The notes under the pieces are model-generated. The model had not been told where the DNA came from, did no database searches, and saw only the letters and a list, made by a program, of their open reading frames with translations. Both the position numbers and the translations under genes were made by a program. This document shows, piece by piece, positions 1-7,530 of a DNA stretch of 49,850 bases. Source of the stretch: an uncultured Phascolarctobacterium sp. (GTDB lineage Bacteria > Bacillota > Negativicutes > Acidaminococcales > Acidaminococcaceae); NCBI GenBank assembly GCA_900551745.1, contig URXA01000009.1:1-49850 (forward strand), read 5' to 3'. Numbering within the stretch: position 1 is the stretch's first letter; each line of letters begins with the position of its first letter.

Positions 1-2
1 CC

Positions 3-167
3 TGTGCATTCGCAACTCCGGTAGGTACTCCTCCCTGTACTTTGGTACTTGGACCCGGCAACTATAAGTTTATGGACTATGTAAAAGTCGGCGTACCGCT
101 GGTTATCCTTTGCTTTATCGTTTCTATCATCGTTATTCCGATGGTATGGCCTTTCTTCCCCGGTTGA
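3..167 (+). CDS. SLC13/DASS-family transporter, C-terminal fragment (cut by window start)
   Basis: Open frame of 55 codons running in from the left edge and ending with TGA. The translation contains a GTPPC motif and ends in WPFFPG. It matches the last 55 residues of the complete transporter at 877-2148 almost residue for residue (NYKF instead of GYKF, VIL instead of VVL), so it is the end of a tandem paralogue. The family imports dicarboxylates or other anions with sodium through the inner membrane. The DNA differs from the second copy mainly at third codon positions, so the duplication is not very recent. The 5' part lies outside the window. Confidence 0.9.
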   Translation, partial: CAFATPVGTPPCTLVLGPGNYKFMDYVKVGVPLVILCFIVSIIVIPMVWPFFPG

Positions 168-189
168 TTGGGACTAACCGTGTAAGAAT

Positions 190-244
190 GTACATAAATT
201 TCTCCTTTTAACAGTAGAAATGCTTTTTGGGTGGTATTTCTGCT
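190..244 (+). promoter_or_regulatory. 3'-UTR element: GTACATAAA loop followed by an 11-bp hairpin without U-tract
   Basis: GTACATAAA at 190-198 is flanked by short complementary arms (AGAA at 185-188, TTCT at 200-203). A hairpin follows, 213-223 pairing with 234-244 around a 10-base loop. No T-run follows this second hairpin, so it looks like a partial barrier or processing site between the transporter end and the small ORF at 286, not a full terminator. The same arrangement recurs at 420-478 and 2165-2220. Confidence 0.4.
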
Positions 245-285
245 AGTGGACCTGGGATTTAAGAGGGAAAGAAGGTGTGACTGGT

Positions 286-360
286 ATGGGAGCAGAAGTT
301 ATTGCTGGTGGTCTTATTGCAATTATTTTCTCTACTTGCTGGTGGCTCGTTAGAAGTTAA
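286..360 (+). CDS. 24-aa single-pass membrane ORF downstream of the transporter
   Basis: ATG at 286 preceded by GAAGG at 271-275 (10-base spacing). The product has a short N-terminus, one hydrophobic segment (residues 5-21, rich in Ile, Ala and Gly) and a Trp-Trp-Leu-Val-Arg-Ser end, as expected of a single inner-membrane helix with a positive tip. An in-frame GTG at 277 would add three residues. It lies between a transporter end and a strong terminator (451-484), so it is probably co-transcribed with the first transporter. Very small subunits are known for some other sodium symporters (for example MetS-type), but I do not recognise this sequence. A role as transporter partner is inference. 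Confidence 0.5.
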   Translation: MGAEVIAGGLIAIIFSTCWWLVRS

Positions 361-419
361 TTCTAAAAATCATAATTCGTGTATGTCAGTCTTTCCGGTC
401 AAGTATAAGGTGAACCGGT

Positions 420-484
420 GGAGATAGTACATAAAGTTCTCCTTCGCTGAAGCAGAAGTACTAATTGGTACTTCTGCTTTTTTA
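420..484 (+). terminator. Terminator of the first transporter/small-ORF unit, with preceding GTACATAAA hairpin
   Basis: Perfect 11-bp stem, 451-461 with 468-478, 6-base loop, followed by a run of seven T. Upstream, GGAGA (420-424) pairs with TCTCC (438-442) around a loop containing GTACATAAA (427-435), the same element seen at 190 and 2171. Confidence 0.85.
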
Positions 485-876
485 TTGCTGTAAAGGAGTG
501 GCAAGCAGATGTTTTTGTGTGTTTGTAATGTATTTTATTTCAGTTTATATAATAATAATTAATTTTGAAGTAAAAATAAATTATAAAAAGTATTCATAAA
601 ATATGATTTTTGCTTCAGCAACAAATATTGCGGAGCCAGGCGCAGAGCGAAGAATAACAGACTGTTGCGATAGCAACAAATAATTGAATATTTATTTAAA
701 TAAATTAAACGATTGAGGATAATAATGTTCGTTATTTAAACTATTTTCTAACTGGAATGCATAAAAATAAAATTTCTATACTTAGCCTGTGATTGCTTAA
801 AGTAATCAACATAAATGCGGAGGTGAATTTCATATATTTGCTGTTTTACAAAATTATTTGAAACTGAGGTGAAGGT
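485..876. other. AT-rich intergenic region upstream of the second transporter
   Basis: No convincing gene. It contains a perfect inverted repeat TGTTGC-GATA-GCAACA at 663-678, a possible operator or leader hairpin. A 17-codon ORF at 509-562 has an AAGGAG 10 bases upstream but nothing else in its favour. A GGAGGTG at about 819-826 has no good start codon after it. The transporter's own ribosome-binding site (GAGGTGAAG) lies just before 877. I could not pick a clear -35/-10 pair. Confidence 0.5.
663..678. repeat. Perfect inverted repeat, possible operator
   Basis: TGTTGC-GATA-GCAACA: 6-bp arms with a 4-base centre, about 200 bases before the transporter start. It could bind a dimeric repressor or fold as a leader hairpin. 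No regulator gene lies next to it. Confidence 0.4.
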
Positions 877-2148
877 ATGTCGTCGGCAGTAAAATGTTTA
901 ATTGTTTTGGCAATAGTGGCTTTATTATTTATTACTGAACTTATTCCTCTGGCTATTACTGCAATGGGAGGAGCTATAGCCTGCGGGCTTTTGGGATTTA
1001 TTCCGGCTCAACAGGTTTTTTCAGGGCTTTCGGATTCAACAGTAGTTCTTTTTGCAGGTATGTTCGTTGTTGGTGCGGCACTGTTCCATACAGGACTGGC
1101 ACAAAAAATTGGTATAGGTATTGTTAAAATTTCAGGAACTAAGGAAAGCAGTTTAATGTTTGGCATTATGGTGGTCAGTGCAGCATTGTCTTCCTGTTTA
1201 TCTAACACTGGTACAGCAGCCTGTCTGATGCCTGTTGTTTTAGGTATTTGTGCCGCAGCTAAGATCCCTGCTTCCCGTCAGTTGATGCCCTTGGCTTATG
1301 CGGCCGGCATCGGCGGTGTTATCACGATGGTCGGCACACCGCCTAATATTATTGTATCCGGTGTTCTTACTTCTTTCGGCTATGAATCTTTTTCCTTTTT
1401 CGAGTTTGCCTGGATAGGTATTCCTCTGACCTTTGTGGTTATTGCTTACATGATGTTTATCGGCAAGTATTTGCTTCCGAAAGCAGAATTGGATGCTGAC
1501 CAGGAAATTGAACAGGAAATTGAGGCTACTGTGACTGACAGTAAAAAACAAATTGTTTCAGGTTTGATTTTAGCAGTTTGCATTATTGTTATGGCACTTG
1601 ATCTCAAAGCTATTTCTCTGGAAATGACGGCTATTGTTGGTGCACTGGTTTGTGTATTAACCGGCTGTTTAACTGAGAAGCAGGCTTATGCAGCTATTGA
1701 CTGGGTAACTATTTTCCTGTTCGCAGGGATGATGCCTGTTTCGGCTGCTATGGATAAAACCGGTGCTGGTAAATTGATCGCTGAGTGGGCAGTAAGCCTG
1801 ATGGGTGGCGATCCTACTCCGATCATTATGACTTCGGTACTGTTCATTATCTCTTGTACTTTGACGCAGTTTATGTCTAATACGGCAGCCTGTGCTCTGC
1901 TGGCGCCGGTAGGTGTGGCGATTTCTCAGCAGCTGGGCGCTTCTCCGAAAGCAGTGCTGATGGCTATCGGCGTAGCAGCATCCTGTGCGTTCGCGACTCC
2001 GGTTGGCACTCCGCCCTGTACTTTGGTACTTGGACCTGGCGGTTATAAGTTTATGGATTATGTAAAAGTTGGTGTGCCTCTGGTGGTGCTCTGCTTTATC
2101 GTTTCCATTATAGTTATTCCAATGGTATGGCCTTTCTTCCCCGGTTAA
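877..2148 (+). CDS. SLC13/DASS-family sodium/dicarboxylate-type transporter
   Basis: 423 aa, strongly hydrophobic, about 11 membrane segments in two pseudo-repeats. Each repeat carries the family's Ser-Asn-Thr motif (109-111 and 334-336), followed by GTPPN (153-157) and GTPPC (377-381). In DASS carriers these SNT motifs bind sodium and the substrate carboxylate. A charged cytoplasmic loop at about 202-224 separates the halves. GAGGTGAAG precedes the ATG. It follows a near-identical paralogue (end at 167) and has its own terminator at 2193-2225. Substrate is not certain: succinate or another C4-dicarboxylate is plausible for a Negativicute, but other anions are possible within this superfamily. 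Confidence 0.85.
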   Translation: MSSAVKCLIVLAIVALLFITELIPLAITAMGGAIACGLLGFIPAQQVFSGLSDSTVVLFAGMFVVGAALFHTGLAQKIGIGIVKISGTKESSLMFGIMVVSAALSSCLSNTGTAACLMPVVLGICAAAKIPASRQLMPLAYAAGIGGVITMVGTPPNIIVSGVLTSFGYESFSFFEFAWIGIPLTFVVIAYMMFIGKYLLPKAELDADQEIEQEIEATVTDSKKQIVSGLILAVCIIVMALDLKAISLEMTAIVGALVCVLTGCLTEKQAYAAIDWVTIFLFAGMMPVSAAMDKTGAGKLIAEWAVSLMGGDPTPIIMTSVLFIISCTLTQFMSNTAACALLAPVGVAISQQLGASPKAVLMAIGVAASCAFATPVGTPPCTLVLGPGGYKFMDYVKVGVPLVVLCFIVSIIVIPMVWPFFPG

Positions 2149-2164
2149 TTGGGACGGCTGTGGA

Positions 2165-2226
2165 AGAATAGTACATAAATTTCTCTTTTTAGAACGGAAG
2201 CACTTATGGGTGCTTCCGTTTTTTTA
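2165..2226 (+). terminator. Terminator of the second transporter, with GTACATAAA hairpin
   Basis: 11-bp stem, 2193-2203 with 2210-2220, then a T-run to 2225. A third copy of GTACATAAA (2171-2179) lies 22 bases before the stem, flanked by AGAA (2165-2168) and TTCT (2181-2184). Confidence 0.85.
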
Positions 2227-2258
2227 TGGGAAATCAGAGGGACTGTCGGTAAAATGAT

Positions 2259-2292
2259 AAAAGAGCCTGTTCTAAAAAGAACAGGCTCTTTT
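2259..2292. terminator. Bidirectional terminator between converging genes
   Basis: 14-bp perfect stem (2259-2272 with 2279-2292), six-base loop, A-rich on the left and T-rich on the right, so it can stop transcription from both sides: the transporter (+) and lrgAB (-). Confidence 0.85.
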
Positions 2293-2317
2293 ATTTCTTA
2301 AATATTTAAAGCTTTAT

Positions 2318-3034
2318 TCAAAACAAATTAGTCAGCAATGGCAGCAGCAGCGGCGCTAAAATAGAAGTAGCAATACCGGTAAGACCAATTGCTACACCGC
2401 CGATGGCGAGCTGCAAGGCGCTTTTATTGACGCAGGCACTGGTTCCGAGACCATGACTTGAGGCACCAATAGCCAGACCGATAGCGATATCGTTTTTGAA
2501 GCCCAGCCAGGATAAAATTTTATGATTGAAGGTGGAACCGAACATACCTGTAAAGATAACGCAGGCAGCTGTTAAGGAGGGTATGCCGCCAATGACGCTG
2601 GAAATATCCATGGCAATAGGCGTTGTTACTGATTTGGGAATCAGAGAAAGCAGGACCTGTTCGCTGGCGCCAAACAGCTTGCCGCAGACGAAGATGGAAA
2701 CAATACCGATAACAGCAGCGACAATAACTCCGCTGACGATGACGGCAAGATTGTTTTTGAGTGTCCGGCGGTTGCGGTATAAAGGGAGTGCCAAAGCTAC
2801 TGTAGCCGGTCCTAAAAGGAAGTTGATGAAGCTTGCTCCGGCAGCGTATTGTTCATAAGTGATATGAGGTGACTGAAAGTAAATGATACCCATAATGATG
2901 GGGCAGGCCAGCACGAAAGGCGGAATAATATTAAGTTCAAAACGATTGACGACCAGTTCACAGAAGACATAAACGATAATGGTCAGCCCAATGCCGAACA
3001 TGGGCGAATTTAATAAAGCTTCAGGAAAGAACAT
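2318..3034 (-). CDS. lrgB: LrgB-family membrane protein (antiholin/exporter partner)
   Basis: 238 aa, multi-pass membrane protein with typical LrgB features: an early PFVLACP segment, a FLLGPATVALALPLY block around residue 75, and the glycine-rich IAIGLAIGASSHGLGTSA segment near residue 190. LrgB/CidB proteins act with LrgA/CidA in control of cell lysis and, in several bacteria and plastids, in export of small organic acids such as pyruvate or glycolate. Its ATG overlaps the stop codon of lrgA by one base (TAATG), so the two are translationally coupled. The operon ends in the terminator at 2259-2292. Confidence 0.9.
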   Translation of the reverse strand: MFFPEALLNSPMFGIGLTIIVYVFCELVVNRFELNIIPPFVLACPIIMGIIYFQSPHITYEQYAAGASFINFLLGPATVALALPLYRNRRTLKNNLAVIVSGVIVAAVIGIVSIFVCGKLFGASEQVLLSLIPKSVTTPIAMDISSVIGGIPSLTAACVIFTGMFGSTFNHKILSWLGFKNDIAIGLAIGASSHGLGTSACVNKSALQLAIGGVAIGLTGIATSILAPLLLPLLTNLF

Positions 3035-3402
3035 TAATTTTTCCCTCCTTTGCTGTGTTTGGAAACCAGCTCGACAAAAGCTGTAGTAGTAATAAGGATA
3101 ATCAGGCTGCTGACGATGATCGTGATGAAAATTGCGATGCTTTCAGCTTTAATAATATCGAGATAAAGCAGCATACTGATGCCTGCTGGTAAAAACAGCA
3201 TGCCCATCTTTTCGATCAGGATAGTACAGGCGTCTTCGACGCTTTCCTCACGGATGACACCTGTCAAAAGCAAAATAGCCAACAGGATCATACCAAGCAG
3301 TGCCGGTGGAAAAGCAATGTGCAGGGCCTGCAAAAATAAAACACTGACCCATTGCAGAGCCAGCAGAATAGCGATACCACGTAAAATAGAACCAGCTGTC
3401 AT
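3034..3402 (-). CDS. lrgA: LrgA/CidA-family holin-like protein
   Basis: 122 aa with four hydrophobic segments, matching CidA/LrgA in size and pattern (ALLGMILLAILLLTGVI, then FLPAGISMLLYLDII). Start chosen at the ATG at 3402 because GAGGGG lies seven bases upstream; a TTG five codons earlier has no such site. First gene of the lrgAB pair, driven by a good promoter at 3437-3464. The pair stands alone without a lytSR regulator nearby. Confidence 0.88.
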   Translation of the reverse strand: MTAGSILRGIAILLALQWVSVLFLQALHIAFPPALLGMILLAILLLTGVIREESVEDACTILIEKMGMLFLPAGISMLLYLDIIKAESIAIFITIIVSSLIILITTTAFVELVSKHSKGGKN

Positions 3403-3436
3403 AAATTTTCCCCTCAATTTGTATAGAATAACTATT

Positions 3437-3464
3437 ATTGTACTCTTGCATATATGTTTGTCAA
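3437..3464 (-). promoter_or_regulatory. Sigma-A-type promoter of lrgAB
   Basis: Read on the minus strand: TTGACA (3464-3459), 16-base spacer, TACAAT (3442-3437). The start of transcription would be about 25-30 bases before the lrgA ATG. Confidence 0.75.
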
Positions 3465-3533
3465 GATTTTGATGAATTAAAATAATAATAAAAATATTTG
3501 ACTTTTTGACTTTTGATGTTTATAATAAAAATT

Positions 3534-3560
3534 AAGGAAGCCGGCGATGCCAGCTTCCTT
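3534..3560 (-). terminator. Terminator of the RMD1-like gene
   Basis: On the minus strand a 12-bp stem (one G-T pair) with a 3-base loop, followed by TAATTTTTATT. It lies just after the stop codon of the gene at 3571-4629. Confidence 0.75.
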
Positions 3561-3570
3561 GCAAATTACC

Positions 3571-4629
3571 CTATTTGAAAGCGATATAAAGATTAGTTAA
3601 AAGTATCAAACCTAAAAGACCCATGGCAAACAGTCCCAGCAGTTCGAAGCGGTACATGGATACTTCTTCATTGAGTAGTGTATAGCTGCGCTGGATAACG
3701 TGGATTTTATTTTCAATATTGTCTTTCCAGACAGAAGCACGCAGCAATGACAGATATCGAGTGTAGATACGTGCATAGAAAATATCTTCTGTTACCTGCA
3801 GGGCATTGTTGATATTGCTGGTGAGACTGCTGACATCAGCCATCAGTTCCATCAGGTTACCGCGGATCTGACGATAGCTTTCGAGCCGTGTTGCTTTACT
3901 GGTCATGTTGGCTTCTTCAAGTTCATCATAGGTTTTGTCAATGGCATTGTTGAGGGCGTTATCATAATACCGCAGCTCTAAAAACTGTGCATTGGCAAAT
4001 TCAAGCAGATCAGGAACGTCAAGGCTTCCGCTTTGGTCGTAAACTACAGCTGAATCCCAAGCCAGATAAGTGATGTCATCGGCATAGGAGAAGCGATTTT
4101 CCAGTGTTTCCCTGCGTGTTTGTTCACTGACAGGGGTTCTGTCTTTAAGAAGCAGCGGCACCAGATCCCAGTCGGGGATATTATCTTTGAAGTAATAAAC
4201 AACAAAGTCTTCGTCAAAATCCGAAACGCGCTCGTTTGAGCAGGCGGGACGGATCGTTTCCAGAACGGCGTCCAGATAATGATGGATCTCTTCTTCCGGC
4301 ATATTTTCACTGATGATAGCCATATCGAGATATTCATCGTAAGTCACATCGTCTTCAAAGGGGATTCTGATAATCAGGCTGATAACTCCCAAATCAAAAA
4401 TACGGGCCTTGATTTCAGCCAGATAGGTTTTACCGCCCAGTTCCATTTCGTGTGAACCAAGTTCTACCAAAACAGGTGGGTCTTTAAAGGTAATAGATTT
4501 TGTCGAGATCCTGTCCAGACGCAGACGTGAAGCTATTTTATTGCGGCTGGTCCACAGGGCCTGTACAAGGTCCAGGTTGATTTCGTCGGCGACGTCAAAC
4601 AATCTGTAAACGATCATGGATGTATTCAT
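3571..4629 (-). CDS. RMD1/DUF155-like protein with C-terminal membrane anchor
   Basis: 352 aa. The soluble part is acidic, with an alpha/beta N-terminal half and a long helical C-terminal half containing FANAQFLELRYYDNALN, which resembles the conserved core of the RMD1/Sif2 (DUF155) family. One membrane helix lies at the extreme C-terminus (FELLGLFAMGLLGLILLTNLYIAF), as in that family. Start taken at the ATG at 4629 because GGAGG lies five bases upstream; the upstream ATG at 4641 would put this site inside the gene. The role in bacteria is not established; eukaryotic members are membrane proteins (mitochondrial RMND1 supports translation). It is divergent from clpB. The family call rests on pattern recognition only. 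Confidence 0.6.
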   Translation of the reverse strand: MNTSMIVYRLFDVADEINLDLVQALWTSRNKIASRLRLDRISTKSITFKDPPVLVELGSHEMELGGKTYLAEIKARIFDLGVISLIIRIPFEDDVTYDEYLDMAIISENMPEEEIHHYLDAVLETIRPACSNERVSDFDEDFVVYYFKDNIPDWDLVPLLLKDRTPVSEQTRRETLENRFSYADDITYLAWDSAVVYDQSGSLDVPDLLEFANAQFLELRYYDNALNNAIDKTYDELEEANMTSKATRLESYRQIRGNLMELMADVSSLTSNINNALQVTEDIFYARIYTRYLSLLRASVWKDNIENKIHVIQRSYTLLNEEVSMYRFELLGLFAMGLLGLILLTNLYIAFK

Positions 4630-4713
4630 ACTTGCCTCCATATTATATTACTTTGATGATTTGCTGGTTGATATTGAATGATACAGGTCAGTAATAAGTG
4701 CAGAAGCGTATTG

Positions 4714-4796
4714 GCGTAGGGAGATATTAGCTCGCTGACTACGCAGAAGCAGCTTACTTAATTGGTTTATTCGCCGCAGAGTTTAGTTTCCCTGCG
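4714..4796 (+). promoter_or_regulatory. clpB leader with two hairpins
   Basis: GCGTAG (4714-4719) pairs with CTACGC (4739-4744), with an inner GAG/CTC. CGCAG (4775-4779) pairs with CTGCG (4792-4796). They lie in the 240-base spacer before clpB. No CIRCE or CtsR-type operator is visible there, so clpB control seems to differ from that of groESL. Confidence 0.3.
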
Positions 4797-4868
4797 TGAC
4801 GATAAAAATTTTCTGTAAAAATAAGTTAACAAATTCTAAATTAGATGATAGTCAGGAGGTGTAGCGAT

Positions 4869-7418
4869 ATGCAGGAACGCTACAGTGAAGAAGTAAAAAG
4901 TATTTTGGAAGCAGCACAGCAGCAGGCTGTAATGAATTATCAGCAGGAGCTGTCATGTGCACATATTTTAGTGGCTTTAAGCAGCAGTGAAGGTTTTTTC
5001 AGATTTTTACTCACTAATGTCAAGGCCGATGAAAGAACCTTTGCACAGGAGGCTAAAGCGTTGATGCAGCGCATTCCTTCTGTAAAGGGGATGGATCGCC
5101 AGTTGGTGATGAGCACAGCTTTAGCCAGAGTATTGGGGCTGGCAGCACAGGCAGCAGGGCAAGGTGAGGTGAATGTAGGCAATTTAGTTGCAGCTTTAGC
5201 CGGTGACGGTGACAGCGAGACGGTTGCTCTGCTCAAAAAGTACGGTATTGATAAGAAAAAGGCTGAGGGTTTGTATATGGCTTATACTAATGGGCAAGCT
5301 GATGAAGAAAGCAAACAGACGCTGGAAAAATATGGACAGGATCTTACTGCTAAAGCGATGGAAGGCAAGTTGGATCCAGTTATTGGCCGTGATGAGGAAA
5401 TTCGCCGTGTCATTGAGATTTTATCACGCCGTAAGAAAAATAATCCGGTGCTGATAGGCGAGCCCGGCGTTGGTAAAACGGCGATCGCTGAAGGTCTGGC
5501 AAGACGTATCGTAGCGGGTGATGTGCCTGAAAATCTGAAAAACAAGACTTTATACGCTTTAGACCTGGCAGCTTTGGTGGCCGGCGCTAAATATCGCGGA
5601 GAGTTTGAAGAACGTTTGAAAAAGGTTTTGAAGGTTATTTCCGATTCTGCAGGACAGATCATTATGTTTATTGATGAGCTGCATACCGTGGTTGGTGCTG
5701 GTGCAGCCGAAGGAGCCATGGATGCGGGTAACATACTGAAACCGATGCTGGCCCGCGGTGAATTGCGTTGTATCGGCGCGACTACATTAAATGAGTACCG
5801 CAAGTATATTGAAAAAGACAGCGCTTTAGAGCGTCGTTTCCAACCGGTAATGGTCAAACAGCCAGGCGTTGAGGATACGATTTCGATTCTGCGTGGATTG
5901 AAAGAACGTTATGAGGTGCATCACGGTGTAAGGATTAAGGATGCGGCTTTAGTTGCGGCTGCTGTAATGAGTAACCGTTATATCAACGATCGTTTTTTGC
6001 CTGATAAGGCGATTGATCTGGTCGATGAGGCGGCAGCACGATTGAGGACCGAGATCGATTCGCTTCCGGCAGCGCTTGACGAAAGTAAGCGGCGGATACT
6101 GCAGCTGGAGATCGAGGCTCAGGCCCTTGGCAAAGAACATGATGAGCAGTCTAAAGAACGGCTGGTGAAAATTGAAGAAGAGCTGTCTGAGCTGAGGAAG
6201 GAAAATGAAGAGCTCGTTAAACGCTGGGACGGAGAAAAAGCTTCTATTGCCCGTGTGCGCGAAGTGAAAAAAGAGATTGATGCCGTTAAACAGGAAATGG
6301 AAGGCGCTGAGCGCAGCTATGATCTGAATAAACTGGCAGAACTTAAGTATGGACGGCTGCCGGCGTTGGAGAAGGAACTTGCAGAAGTCGAAGCAAACAA
6401 TAAAAATGATAAAGAGAATGTGCTGCTGAAAGAAGAAGTAGATGAAGAAGATATCGCTAAGGTGGTCAGTACTTGGACAGGGATCCCTGTTTCGCGTCTT
6501 AGCGGCGGCGAACGCGAAAAGCTCGTACATCTTGAAGATATCCTGCATCAGCGCGTTGTCGGTCAGAACGATGCGGTTAAGGCTGTCAGTGAAGCTGTCG
6601 TTCGTGCCCGTGCCGGCATAAAAGATCCTGATCGTCCGATTGGCTCATTTATTTTCCTTGGTCCTACCGGCGTTGGCAAAACAGAGCTGGCTAAGGCTTT
6701 AGCCGAGATATTGTTTGACGACGAACGCAATATGATTCGTATCGATATGAGTGAATATATGGAAAAACATACCGTTTCCCGTCTTATCGGTGCACCTCCA
6801 GGCTATGTAGGCTATGATGAAGGCGGACAGCTGACTGAAGCAGTGCGTCGCCATCCTTATTCTGTGATTTTACTGGATGAAATCGAGAAAGCACATGCTG
6901 ATGTGTTTAATGTACTGCTGCAGGTACTGGATGATGGCCGGTTGACCGACGGACAGGGACGCAATGTTGATTTCAAAAACACGTTGATTATTATGACGAG
7001 TAATCTTGGTTCGGCCGAGATCATGAAAAAGCAGGGACAAATTTCCAGAGAAGATATCCAGAGTATGCTGATGCAGTTCTTCAGACCGGAATTTTTGAAT
7101 CGTGTGGATGATATCGTGGTCTTTAAGGCCTTGGAAAAAGAGCAGATTAATGATATCGTGAAAATGATTCTGAAAGAGCTTGGTGAAAGACTGGAAAAAC
7201 AGCTTGATCTGACGCTGGTATGCAGTGATGAAGCTGTGGCATATCTGGCAGATACAGGGTTTGACCCCGCTTTTGGTGCCCGTCCTTTAAAACGCTTGAT
7301 CGTACATACTGTTGAAAATCTGCTGGGAAGAAAAATTGTCAGCGGAGAGATCAAGAGCGGTGAAACTGTAAGAGTAGTCCTGAAGAATGGTGTAATTGAT
7401 ATTGAGCAGGTTTCCTAA
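4869..7418 (+). CDS. clpB: ATP-dependent disaggregase ClpB
   Basis: 849 aa. N-terminal Clp_N repeats (about 1-142), first AAA+ domain with Walker A GEPGVGKT (197-204) and Walker B FIDELH (267-272), a long charged coiled-coil middle domain (about 395-515) and a second AAA+ domain with GPTGVGKT (598-605). The middle domain identifies ClpB rather than ClpA or ClpC. With DnaK it pulls proteins out of aggregates after heat stress. Start moved to the ATG at 4869: AGGAGGT sits eight bases upstream (4854-4860), which excludes the ATG at 4845. Monocistronic, ending in the terminator at 7445-7479. Confidence 0.97.
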   Translation: MQERYSEEVKSILEAAQQQAVMNYQQELSCAHILVALSSSEGFFRFLLTNVKADERTFAQEAKALMQRIPSVKGMDRQLVMSTALARVLGLAAQAAGQGEVNVGNLVAALAGDGDSETVALLKKYGIDKKKAEGLYMAYTNGQADEESKQTLEKYGQDLTAKAMEGKLDPVIGRDEEIRRVIEILSRRKKNNPVLIGEPGVGKTAIAEGLARRIVAGDVPENLKNKTLYALDLAALVAGAKYRGEFEERLKKVLKVISDSAGQIIMFIDELHTVVGAGAAEGAMDAGNILKPMLARGELRCIGATTLNEYRKYIEKDSALERRFQPVMVKQPGVEDTISILRGLKERYEVHHGVRIKDAALVAAAVMSNRYINDRFLPDKAIDLVDEAAARLRTEIDSLPAALDESKRRILQLEIEAQALGKEHDEQSKERLVKIEEELSELRKENEELVKRWDGEKASIARVREVKKEIDAVKQEMEGAERSYDLNKLAELKYGRLPALEKELAEVEANNKNDKENVLLKEEVDEEDIAKVVSTWTGIPVSRLSGGEREKLVHLEDILHQRVVGQNDAVKAVSEAVVRARAGIKDPDRPIGSFIFLGPTGVGKTELAKALAEILFDDERNMIRIDMSEYMEKHTVSRLIGAPPGYVGYDEGGQLTEAVRRHPYSVILLDEIEKAHADVFNVLLQVLDDGRLTDGQGRNVDFKNTLIIMTSNLGSAEIMKKQGQISREDIQSMLMQFFRPEFLNRVDDIVVFKALEKEQINDIVKMILKELGERLEKQLDLTLVCSDEAVAYLADTGFDPAFGARPLKRLIVHTVENLLGRKIVSGEIKSGETVRVVLKNGVIDIEQVS

Positions 7419-7444
7419 GTATTAAAAAAGTAAAGATTTCTGTA

Positions 7445-7479
7445 AAACAAGGCTGTGTTCGTTGAACACAGCCTTGTTT
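7445..7479 (+). terminator. Terminator of clpB
   Basis: 16-bp perfect stem (7445-7460 with 7464-7479) with a 3-base loop. Its loop and descending arm also hold the -35 element of the next gene's promoter. Confidence 0.8.
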
Positions 7480-7490
7480 ACGTATATAAT
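7462..7490 (+). promoter_or_regulatory. Promoter of the CoA-disulfide reductase gene, nested in the clpB terminator
   Basis: TTGAAC (7462-7467), 17-base spacer, TATAAT (7485-7490). The -35 box lies in the terminator hairpin. Confidence 0.6.
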
Positions 7491-7530
7491 GAGTATATAA
7501 GGAATTTTTTTATTGGAAGGAGCGATCAGA

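Noticed and set aside
509..562. 17-codon ORF with AAGGAG upstream
   Set aside because: Too short and AT-driven; no place in an operon and no conserved feature visible. Not excluded as a leader peptide.
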